Positions 53,725 to 64,000 of a stretch of DNA of 64,000 bases are shown here, piece by piece. This DNA is from Hippophae tibetana (taxonomy: Eukaryota; Streptophyta; Magnoliopsida; Rosales; Elaeagnaceae), in contig CM072810.1 in NCBI GenBank assembly GCA_037013495.1, positions 76,430,449 to 76,494,448 on the forward strand. Direction: 5' to 3'. A model generated the notes under the pieces. The model did no database searches. It had not been told where the DNA came from and saw only the letters and a list, made by a program, of their open reading frames with translations. A program made the translations under genes and the position numbers. Positions within the stretch are counted from its first letter, which is position 1. Each line of letters starts with the position of its first letter.

Positions 53725-56700
53725 GAAATTACTATTATAATATATCAAGCTAGAGCTTGTAACGATTCCTATAATCTCAGCTATGTGGCAGAAGAACCTC
53801 ATTTTTTGAACAAAAATTCTCCTTTTACATCACCTACAGAGGTCTTAATGTTTTTATTCCATATAGAGCCTTTTGTTTTTCTTTGGATTTTTTTCAACGC
53901 AACAATAACCAATATTGACGTGCCGACGAAAAGTGTGTTTAAAAATATTCTAAATATTTTCAATATCTCATAATTATTCTCATGACAATACAAATATACT
54001 AATTACGCTTCACAATTATTTTTTAGGAACATAAAATTGAAAGATTAATTTTCGAAGCCATTTATGTATAGCGATTTTCTTTTTAAGTGAATTGTTAAAT
54101 TTAATGTATTATTTTTATGCTTTTTTCCGTCACGGATGGATTATGCACATTACCCAACTAAATAGCCATATTAAGGTTGCATTAGGTTTAGGGTTTTGTT
54201 CCGTATAATAGAAAACAGTAGCCTTATGATGGAGGAAGATATGATAACTTTAGTGAAAATACTTTTTAGAAATATTCTTGCTTTTATTCCGGTGGTTCTT
54301 GATTGAATGCTCCAATTCGACATATCAAAAGGAGTGATCATCTTTTTTGGCATCACAAGTTTGGGGCATTATGGACTTGTTGATATTGTTTTCATCTGTG
54401 TATTTCGTTTCGTATTTATTTTTGAAACCATAGTCTCTTCGTATTGATCTTTATTTCTATGGTCAATCAATCCTTGTTCTTCATAAATAAAAGAGAAGGA
54501 AAAAGAAGATGTGTTATACTCTTCACAATATTAAAAAAATAAAATTTGAGAAATAAGAGTTCCAACTTTAAACGGCCATAACTTTTGACTCGTATATCGA
54601 AATTACTATTATAATATATCAAGCTAGAGCTTGTAACGATTCCTATAATCTCAGCTATGTGGCAGAAGAACCTCATTTTTTGAACAAAAATTCTCCTTTT
54701 ACATCACCTACAGAGGTCTTAATGTTTTTTTTCCATATAGACCCTTTTGTTTTTCTTTGGATTTGTTTTATGCAACTATTACGAATATAGAGGTGCCGAT
54801 GAAAAGTGTGTTTAAAAATATTCTAAATATTTTCAATATCTAATAATTATTCTCATGACAATACAGATATACTCATTACGCTTCACAATTTATTTTTTGG
54901 AACATAAAATTGAAAGATTAATTTTCGAAGCCATTTATGTATAGCGATTTTCTTTTTAAGTGAATTGTTAAATTTAATGTATTATTTTTATGCTTTTTTC
55001 CGTCACGGATGGATTATGCACATTACACAACTAAATAGCCATATTAAGGTTGCATTAGGTTTAGGGTTTTGTTCCGTATAATAGAAAACAGTAGCCTTAT
55101 GATGGAGGTAGATTTGATAACTTTAGTGAAAATACTTTTTAGAAATATTCTTGCTTTTATTCCTGTGGTTCTTGATTGAATGCTCCAATTCGACATATCA
55201 AAAGGAGTGATCATCTTTTTTGGCATCACAAGTTTGGGGCATTATGGACTTGTTGATGTTGTTTTCATCTGTGTATTTCGTTTCGTATTTATTTTTGAAA
55301 CCATAGTCTCTTCCTCTTGATCTTTATTTCTATGGTCAATCAATCTTTGTTCTTCATAAATAAAAGAGTAGGAAAAAGAAGATGGGTTATACTCTTCACA
55401 ATATTAAAAAAAGAAAATTTGAGAAATAAGAGTTCCAACTTTAAACGGCCATAACTTTTGACTCGTATATCGAAATTACTATTATAATATATCAAGTTAG
55501 AACTTGTAACGATTACTATAATCTCAGCTATGTGGCAGAAGAACCTCATTTTTTGAACAAAAATTCTCCTTTTACATCACCTACAGAGGTCTTAATGTTT
55601 TTATTCCATATAGAGCCTTTTGTTTTTCTTTGGATTTTTTTCAACGCAACAATTACCAATATTGACGTGCCGACGAAAAGTGTGTTTAAAAATATTCTAA
55701 ATATTTTCAATATCTCATAATTATTCTCATGACAATACAAATATACTAATTACGCTTCACAATTATTTTTTAGGAACATAAAATTAAAAGATTAATTTTC
55801 GAAGCCATTTATGTATAGCGATTTTCTTTTTTAGTGAATTGTTAAATTTAATGTATTATTTTTATTCTTTTTTTCTTCAAGGATGGATTAAGCACATTAC
55901 ACAACTAAATAGGCATATTAATGTTGCATTAGGTTTAGGGTTTTGTTCCGTATAATAGAAAACAGTAGCCTTATGATGGAGGAAGATATGATAACTTTAG
56001 TGAAAATACTTTTTAGAAATATTCTTGCTTTTATTCCTGTGGTTCTTGATTGAATGCTCCAATTCGACATATCAAAAGGAGTGATCATCTTTTTTGGCAT
56101 CACAAGTTTGGGGCATTATGGACTTGTTGATGTTGTTTTCATCTGTGTATTTCGTTTCGTATTTATTTTTGAAACCATAGTCTCTTCGTATTGATCTTTA
56201 TATCTATGGTGAATCAATCCTTGTTCTTCATAAATAAAAGAGTAGGAAAAAGAAGATGTGTTATACTCTTCACAATATTAAAAAAATAAAATTTGAGAAA
56301 TAAGAGTTCCAACTTTAAACGGCCATAACTTTTGACTCGTATATCGAAATTACTATTATAATATATCAAGCTTGAGCTTGTAACGATTCCTATAATCTCA
56401 GCTATGTGGCAGAAGAACCTCATTTTTTGAACAAAAATTCTCCTTTTACATCACCTACAGAGGTCTTAATGTTTTTTTTCCATAAAGACCCTTTTGTTTT
56501 TCTTTGGATTTTTTTATGCAACTATTACGAATATAGAGGTGCCGATGAAAAGTGTGTTTAAAAATGTTCTAAATATTTTCAATATCTAATAATTATTCTC
56601 ATGACAATACAAATATACTCATTACGCTTCACAATTTATTTTTTGGAACATAAAATTGAAAGATTAATTTTCGAAGCCATTTATGTATAGCGATTTTCTT

Positions 56701-58959
56701 TTTTAGTGAATTGTTAAATTTAATGTATTATTTTTATGCTTTTTTCCGTCACGGATGGATTATGCACATTACACAACTAAATAGCCATATTAAGGTTGCA
56801 TTTGGTTTAGGGTTTTGTTCCGTATAATAGAAAACAGTAGCCTTATGATGGAGGTAGATTTGATAACTTTAGTGAAAATACTTTTTAGAAATATTCTTGC
56901 TTTTATTCCTGTGGTTCTTGATTGAATGCTCCAATTCGAAATATCAAAAGGAGTGATCATCTTTTTTGGCATCACAAGTTTGGGGCATTATGGACTTGTT
57001 GATGTTGTTTTCATCTGTGTATTTCGTTTCATATTTATTTTTGAAACCATAGTCTCTTCCTCTTGATCTTTATTTCTATGGTCAATCAATCTTTGTTCTT
57101 CATAAATAAAAGAGTAGGAAAAAGAAGATGTGTTATACTCTTCACAATATTAAAAAAAGAAAATTTGAGAAATAAGAGTTCCAACTTTAAACGGCCATAA
57201 CTTTTGACTCGAATATGGAAATTACTATTATAATATATCAAGCTAGAGCTTGTAACGATTCCTATAATCTCAGCTATGTGGCAGAAGAACCCCATTTTTT
57301 GAACAAAAATTCTTCTTTTAAATCACCTACCGAGGTCTTAATGTTTTTGTTCCATATAGACCCTTTTGTTTTTCTTTGGATTTTTTTCAATGCAACAATT
57401 ACGAATATTGACGTGCCGACGAAAAGTGTGTTTAAAAATATTCTAAATATTTTCAATATCTCATAATTATTCTCATGACAATACAAATATACTAATTACG
57501 CTTCACAATTATTTTTTTGGAACATAAATTTGAAATATTAATTTTCGAAGCCATTTATGTATAGCGATTTTCTTTTTTAGTGAATTGTTAAATTTAATGT
57601 ATTATTTTTATTCTTTTTTTCTTCACGAATGGATTAAGCACATTACACAACTAAATAGCCATATTAAGGTTGCATTAGGGTTAGGGTTTTGTTCCGTATA
57701 ATAGAAAACAGTAGCCTTATGATGGAGGTAGATTTGATAACTTAATGAAAATACTTTTTAGAAATATTCTTGCTTTTATTCCTGTGGTTCTTGATTGAAT
57801 GCTCCAATTCGACATATCAAAAGGAGTGATCATCTTTTTTGGCATCACGAGTTTGGGGCATTATGGACTTGTTGATGTTGTTTTCATCTGTGTATTTCGT
57901 TTCGTATTTATTTTTGAAACCATAGTCTCTTCCTCTTGATCTTTATTTCTATGGTCAATCAATCTTTGTTCTTCATAAATAAAAGAGTAGGAAAAAGAAG
58001 ATGTGTTATACTCTTCACAATATTAAAAAAAGAAAATTTGAGAAATAAGAGTTCCAACTTTAAACGGCCATAACTTTTGACTCGTATATCGAAATTACTA
58101 TTATAATATATCAAGCTTGAGCTTGTAACGATTCCTATAATCTCAGCTATGTGGCAGAAGAACCTCATTTTTTGAACAAAAATTCTCCTTTTACATCACC
58201 TACAGAGGTCTTAATGTTTTTTTTCCATAAAGACCCTTTTGTTTTTCTTTGGATTTTTTTTATGCAACTATTACGAATATAGAGGTGCCGATGAAAAGTG
58301 TGTTTAAAAATGTTCTAAATATTTTCAATATCTAATAATTATTCTCATGACAATACAAATATACTCATTACGCTTCACAATTTATTTTTTGGAACATAAA
58401 ATTGAAAGATTAATTTTCGAAGCCATTTATGTATAGCGATTTTCTTTTTTAGTGAATTGTTAAATTTAATGTATTATTTTTATGCTTTTTTCCGTCACGG
58501 ATGGATTATGCACATTACACAACTAAATAGCCATATTAAGGTTGCATTTGGTTTAGGGTTTTGTTCCGTATAATAGAAAACAGTAGCCTTATGATGGAGG
58601 TAGATTTGATAACTTTAGTGAAAATACTTTTTAGAAATATTCTTGCTTTTATTCCTATGGTTCTTGATTGAATGCTCCAATTCGAAATATCAAAAGGAGT
58701 GATCATCATTTTTGGCATCACAAGTTTGGGGCATTATGGATTGATGTTGTTTTCATCTGTGTATTTCGTTTCATATTTATTTTTGAAACCATAGTCTCTT
58801 CCTCTTGATCTTTATTTCTATGGTCAATCAATCTTTGTTCTTCATAAATAAAAGAGTAGGAAAAAGAAGATGTGTTATACTCTTCACAATATTAAAAAAA
58901 GAAAATTTGAGAAATAAGAGTTCCAACTTTAAACGGCCATAACTTTTGACTCGAAAATG
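53725..58959 (+). repeat. Six-monomer higher-order unit, 5,235 bp, first copy
   Basis: The unit spans the end of the 53296 monomer, anchors 54171, 55044, 55918, 56790 and 57664, and the front of 58536. It matches 58960 onward at an offset of 5,235 bp. Rare variants occur at both places: AACAATAACCAATATTG (53901 and 59136), ACCCAACTAAATAG (54153 and 59388), CGATTACTATAATC (55511 and 60746), AAAATTAAAAGATT, TATATCTATGGTGAATC, AAAATGTTCTAAATATT, TTAGGGTTAGGG, and a 4-base loss in TTATGGATTGATGTTG (58737 and 63972). The left boundary is close to 53,725, because upstream TATATCGAAATT does not match AAAATGGAAATT at the joint. Confidence 0.93.
57675..57686 (+). repeat. Two-unit TTAGGG telomere-like stretch in a variant monomer
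   Basis: The usual monomer reads ATTAGGTTTAGGGTTTTG, which holds one plant-type TTTAGGG. In this copy a T-to-G change gives TTAGGGTTAGGG, two perfect units of the TTAGGG-type telomere repeat. The same variant is at 62910-62921, because it lies inside the duplicated six-monomer unit. It is a point variant spread by duplication and no evidence of a real telomere. Confidence 0.85.
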
Positions 58960-61900
58960 GAAATTACTATTATAATATATCAAGCTAGAGCTTGTAACGA
59001 TTCCTATAATCTCAGCTATGTGGCAGAAGAACCTCATTTTTTGAACAAAAATTCTCCTTTTACATCACCTACAGAGGTCTTAATGTTTTTATTCCATATA
59101 GAGCCTTTTGTTTTTCTTTGGATTTTTTTCAACGCAACAATAACCAATATTGACGTGCCGACGAAAAGTGTGTTTAAAAATATTCTAAATATTTTCAATA
59201 TCTCATAATTATTCTCATGACAATACAAATATACTAATTACGCTTCACAATTATTTTTTAGGAACATAAAATTGAAAGATTAATTTTCGAAGCCATTTAT
59301 GTATAGCGATTTTCTTTTTAAGTGAATTGTTAAATTTAATGTATTATTTTTATGCTTTTTTCCGTCACGGATGGATTATGCACATTACCCAACTAAATAG
59401 CCATATTAAGGTTGCATTAGGTTTAGGGTTTTGTTCCGTATAATAGAAAACAGTAGCCTTATGATGGAGGAAGATATGATAACTTTAGTGAAAATACTTT
59501 TTAGAAATATTCTTGCTTTTATTCCGGTGGTTCTTGATTGAATGCTCCAATTCGACATATCAAAAGGAGTGATCATCTTTTTTGGCATCACAAGTTTGGG
59601 GCATTATGGACTTGTTGATATTGTTTTCATCTGTGTATTTCGTTTCGTATTTATTTTTGAAACCATAGTCTCTTCGTATTGATCTTTATTTCTATGGTCA
59701 ATCAATCCTTGTTCTTCATAAATAAAAGAGAAGGAAAAAGAAGATGTGTTATACTCTTCACAATATTAAAAAAAGAAAATTTGAGAAATAAGAGTTCCAA
59801 CTTTAAACGGCCATAACTTTTGACTCGTATATCGAAATTACTATTATAATATATCAAGCTAGAGCTTGTAACGATTCCTATAATCTCAGCTATGTGGCAG
59901 AAGAACCTCATTTTTTGAACAAAAATTCTCCTTTTACATCACCTACAGAGGTCTTAATGTTTTTTTTCCATATAGACCCTTTTGTTTTTCTTTGGATTTG
60001 TTTTATGCAACTATTACGAATATAGAGGTGCCGATGAAAAGTGTGTTTAAAAATATTCTAAATATTTTCAATATCTAATAATTATTCTCATGACAATACA
60101 GATATACTCATTACGCTTCACAATTTATTTTTTGGAACATAAAATTGAAAGATTAATTTTCGAAGCCATTTATGTATAGCGATTTTCTTTTTAAGTGAAT
60201 TGTTAAATTTAATGTATTATTTTTATGCTTTTTTCCGTCACGGATGGATTATGCACATTACACAACTAAATAGCCATATTAAGGTTGCATTAGGTTTAGG
60301 GTTTTGTTCCGTATAATAGAAAACAGTAGCCTTATGATGGAGGTAGATTTGATAACTTTAGTGAAAATACTTTTTAGAAATATTCTTGCTTTTATTCCTG
60401 TGGTTCTTGATTGAATGCTCCAATTCGACATATCAAAAGGAGTGATCATCTTTTTTGGCATCACAAGTTTGGGGCATTATGGACTTGTTGATGTTGTTTT
60501 CATCTGTGTATTTCGTTTCGTATTTATTTTTGAAACCATAGTCTCTTCCTCTTGATCTTTATTTCTATGGTCAATCAATCTTTGTTCTTCATAAATAAAA
60601 GAGTAGGAAAAAGAAGATGGGTTATACTCTTCACAATATTAAAAAAAGAAAATTTGAGAAATAAGAGTTCCAACTTTAAACGGCCATAACTTTTGACTCG
60701 TATATCGAAATTACTATTATAATATATCAAGTTAGAACTTGTAACGATTACTATAATCTCAGCTATGTGGCAGAAGAACCTCATTTTTTGAACAAAAATT
60801 CTCCTTTTACATCACCTACAGAGGTCTTAATGTTTTTATTCCATATAGAGCCTTTTGTTTTTCTTTGGATTTTTTTCAACGCAACAATTACCAATATTGA
60901 CGTGCCGACGAAAAGTGTGTTTAAAAATATTCTAAATATTTTCAATATCTCATAATTATTCTCATGACAATACAAATATACTAATTACGCTTCACAATTA
61001 TTTTTTAGGAACATAAAATTAAAAGATTAATTTTCGAAGCCATTTATGTATAGCGATTTTCTTTTTTAGTGAATTGTTAAATTTAATGTATTATTTTTAT
61101 TCTTTTTTTCTTCAAGGATGGATTAAGCACATTACACAACTAAATAGGCATATTAAGGTTGCATTAGGTTTAGGGTTTTGTTCCGTATAATAGAAAACAG
61201 TAGCCTTATGATGGAGGAAGATATGATAACTTTAGTGAAAATACTTTTTAGAAATATTCTTGCTTTTATTCCTGTGGTTCTTGATTGAATGCTCCAATTC
61301 GACATATCAAAAGGAGTGATCATCTTTTTTGGCATCACAAGTTTGGGGCATTATGGACTTGTTGATGTTGTTTTCATCTGTGTATTTCGTTTCGTATTTA
61401 TTTTTGAAACCATAGTCTCTTCGTATTGATCTTTATATCTATGGTGAATCAATCCTTGTTCTTCATAAATAAAAGAGTAGGAAAAAGAAGATGTGTTATA
61501 CTCTTCACAATATTAAAAAAATAAAATTTGAGAAATAAGAGTTCCAACTTTAAACGGCCATAACTTTTGACTCGTATATCGAAATTACTATTATAATATA
61601 TCAAGCTTGAGCTTGTAACGATTCCTATAATCTCAGCTATGTGGCAGAAGAACCTCATTTTTTGAACAAAAATTCTCCTTTTACATCACCTACAGAGGTC
61701 TTAATGTTTTTTTTCCATAAAGACCCTTTTGTTTTTCTTTGGATTTTTTTATGCAACTATTACGAATATAGAGGTGCCGATGAAAAGTGTGTTTAAAAAT
61801 GTTCTAAATATTTTCAATATCTAATAATTATTCTCATGACAATACAAATATACTCATTACGCTTCACAATTTATTTTTTGGAACATAAAATTGAAAGATT

Positions 61901-64000
61901 AATTTTCGAAGCCATTTATGTATAGCGATTTTCTTTTTTAGTGAATTGTTAAATTTAATGTATTATTTTTATGCTTTTTTCCGTCACGGATGGATTATGC
62001 ACATTACACAACTAAATAGCCATATTAAGGTTGCATTTGGTTTAGGGTTTTGTTCCGTATAATAGAAAACAGTAGCCTTATGATGGAGGTAGATTTGATA
62101 ACTTTAGTGAAAATACTTTTTAGAAATATTCTTGCTTTTATTCCTGTGGTTCTTGATTGAATGCTCCAATTCGAAATATCAAAAGGAGTGATCATCTTTT
62201 TTGGCATCACAAGTTTGGGGCATTATGGACTTGTTGATGTTGTTTTCATCTGTGTATTTCGTTTCATATTTATTTTTGAAACCATAGTCTCTTCCTCTTG
62301 ATCTTTATTTCTATGGTCAATCAATCTTTGTTCTTCATAAATAAAAGAGTAGGAAAAAGAAGATGTGTTATACTCTTCACAATATTAAAAAAAGAAAATT
62401 TGAGAAATAAGAGTTCCAACTTTAAACGGCCATAACTTTTGACTCGAATATGGAAATTACTATTATAATATATCAAGCTAGAGCTTGTAACGATTCCTAT
62501 AATCTCAGCTATGTGGCAGAAGAACCCCATTTTTTGAACAAAAATTCTTCTTTTAAATCACCTACCGAGGTCTTAATGTTTTTGTTCCATATAGACCCTT
62601 TTGTTTTTCTTTGGATTTTTTTCAATGCAACAATTACGAATATTGACGTGCCGACGAAAAGTGTGTTTAAAAATATTCTAAATATTTTCAATATCTCATA
62701 ATTATTCTCATGACAATACAAATATACTAATTACGCTTCACAATTATTTTTTTGGAACATAAATTTGAAATATTAATTTTCGAAGCCATTTATGTATAGC
62801 GATTTTCTTTTTTAGTGAATTGTTAAATTTAATGTATTATTTTTATTCTTTTTTTCTTCACGAATGGATTAAGCACATTACACAACTAAATAGCCATATT
62901 AAGGTTGCATTAGGGTTAGGGTTTTGTTCCGTATAATAGAAAACAGTAGCCTTATGATGGAGGTAGATTTGATAACTTAATGAAAATACTTTTTAGAAAT
63001 ATTCTTGCTTTTATTCCTGTGGTTCTTGATTGAATGCTCCAATTCGACATATCAAAAGGAGTGATCATCTTTTTTGGCATCACGAGTTTGGGGCATTATG
63101 GACTTGTTGATGTTGTTTTCATCTGTGTATTTCGTTTCGTATTTATTTTTGAAACCATAGTCTCTTCCTCTTGATCTTTATTTCTATGGTCAATCAATCT
63201 TTGTTCTTCATAAATAAAAGAGTAGGAAAAAGAAGATGTGTTATACTCTTCACAATATTAAAAAAAGAAAATTTGAGAAATAAGAGTTCCAACTTTAAAC
63301 GGCCATAACTTTTGACTCGTATATCGAAATTACTATTATAATATATCAAGCTTGAGCTTGTAACGATTCCTATAATCTCAGCTATGTGGCAGAAGAACCT
63401 CATTTTTTGAACAAAAATTCTCCTTTTACATCACCTACAGAGGTCTTAATGTTTTTTTTCCATAAAGACCCTTTTGTTTTTCTTTGGATTTTTTTTATGC
63501 AACTATTACGAATATAGAGGTGCCGATGAAAAGTGTGTTTAAAAATGTTCTAAATATTTTCAATATCTAATAATTATTCTCATGACAATACAAATATACT
63601 CATTACGCTTCACAATTTATTTTTTGGAACATAAAATTGAAAGATTAATTTTCGAAGCCATTTATGTATAGCGATTTTCTTTTTTAGTGAATTGTTAAAT
63701 TTAATGTATTATTTTTATGCTTTTTTCCGTCACGGATGGATTATGCACATTACACAACTAAATAGCCATATTAAGGTTGCATTTGGTTTAGGGTTTTGTT
63801 CCGTATAATAGAAAACAGTAGCCTTATGATGGAGGTAGATTTGATAACTTTAGTGAAAATACTTTTTAGAAATATTCTTGCTTTTATTCCTATGGTTCTT
63901 GATTGAATGCTCCAATTCGAAATATCAAAAGGAGTGATCATCTTTTTTGGCATCACAAGTTTGGGGCATTATGGATTGATGTTGTTTTCATCTGTGTATT
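58960..64000 (+). repeat. Six-monomer higher-order unit, second copy, cut by the window edge
   Basis: Anchors are at 59406, 60279, 61153, 62025, 62899 and 63771. This copy is nearly identical to 53725-58765. I noticed only two differences: AAAAAAATAAAATTTG at about 54540 against AAAAAAAGAAAATTTG at about 59775, and CATCATTTTTGG at about 58708 against CATCTTTTTTGG at about 63943. That is above 99.9 % over 5 kb, well above the similarity between neighbouring monomers. The copy runs off the right edge, so more copies may follow. Confidence 0.92.
62910..62921 (+). repeat. Second copy of the TTAGGGTTAGGG variant
   Basis: It lies exactly 5,235 bp from the first occurrence, in the second copy of the six-monomer unit. 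No other monomer in the window carries it as far as I could see. Confidence 0.85.

Larger units (their letters stand above)
1..64000 (+). repeat. Satellite DNA array, ~873 bp monomer, about 73.5 head-to-tail copies
   Basis: The same ~873 bp sequence recurs from the first to the last base with no interruption by other DNA. Landmarks such as TTAAGGTTGCAT, GAAGATGGGTTATACTC, ACGGCCATAACTTTT and GAGGTGCCGACGAAAAGTG appear once per period in the same order and on the same strand. Anchor spacing is 870-877 bp except for one 562 bp copy. Arbitrary monomers look roughly 90-97 % identical by eye; copies inside recent blocks are nearly identical. Both window edges fall inside monomers. The sequence is AT-rich, has stop codons in all frames and has no reverse transcriptase, transposase or other coding domain. 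This is the form expected of plant centromeric, pericentromeric or subtelomeric satellite DNA, where unequal exchange keeps copies alike. The taxon and chromosome position are inferred, not shown. Confidence 0.97.

Noticed and set aside
1-64000. CRISPR array
   Set aside because: The period is 873 bp and the whole unit is conserved; there are no short direct repeats separated by unique spacers.
1-64000. Tandem LTRs or a nested retrotransposon array
   Set aside because: No internal coding region, primer binding site, polypurine tract or target duplications appear between units. A distant origin of the monomer from a transposon end cannot be excluded but is not visible.
1-64000. rDNA intergenic spacer or other tandem gene cluster
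   Set aside because: No rRNA, 5S or histone sequence lies between units; the monomer itself fills the full period.

Overview
The whole 64 kb window is one uninterrupted tandem array of an AT-rich satellite repeat (about 70-75 % A+T by eye) with a monomer of about 873 bp. All copies lie in the same orientation. Taking the conserved anchor TTAAGGTTGCAT as the first base of a monomer, I place 74 anchors between 313 and 63771. That gives 72 full monomers (870-877 bp), one monomer of 562 bp carrying an internal deletion of about 311 bp (17785-18346), and a partial monomer at each end of the window. The array therefore continues beyond both edges. I see no protein gene, tRNA, rRNA, CRISPR array, transposon gene or unique flanking DNA. 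The short open frames of about 60-100 codons on both strands recur once per monomer and are by-products of the repetition.

The organism is most likely a plant, and this is inference. Every monomer carries a GGTTTAGGG telomere-like motif (TTTAGGG is the plant telomere unit). Each also holds a module around CATAACTTTT...ATAATATATC that, from memory, resembles the 91-92 bp soybean centromeric satellite CentGm. A long-monomer satellite array with higher-order structure fits a centromeric, pericentromeric or subtelomeric heterochromatin block. A legume is possible, but family and chromosome position cannot be fixed from this sequence alone.

Layout: 1-3809 holds rather individual monomers with no clear higher-order register. 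From 3810 to about 40.2 kb the array is a mosaic of multi-monomer blocks, mainly repeating at about 4,367 bp (five monomers). There are local 4-monomer (3,494 bp), 2-monomer (1,747-1,748 bp) and single-monomer duplications, plus a five-monomer block shortened to 4,055 bp by the truncated monomer. At 40.4-41.3 kb several diagnostic bases change together, marking a boundary between two homogenisation domains. From 42.4 to 53.7 kb a 1,749 bp dimeric pattern dominates. From about 53,725 to the right edge there are two head-to-tail copies of a six-monomer, 5,235 bp unit that look more than 99.9 % identical, the youngest amplification visible.

The array records its own history: unequal exchange and conversion at several unit sizes, with hybrid monomers at block joints and one deletion that ended in a T-tract. 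Recurrent sequence features in each monomer are the telomere-like motif, a perfect 8-bp-arm hairpin AAAATATT-CTA-AATATTTT, a GAAGA/TCTTC inverted repeat, a CAAGCT/AGCTTG near-palindrome in many copies, and a TGATCA palindrome in most copies.
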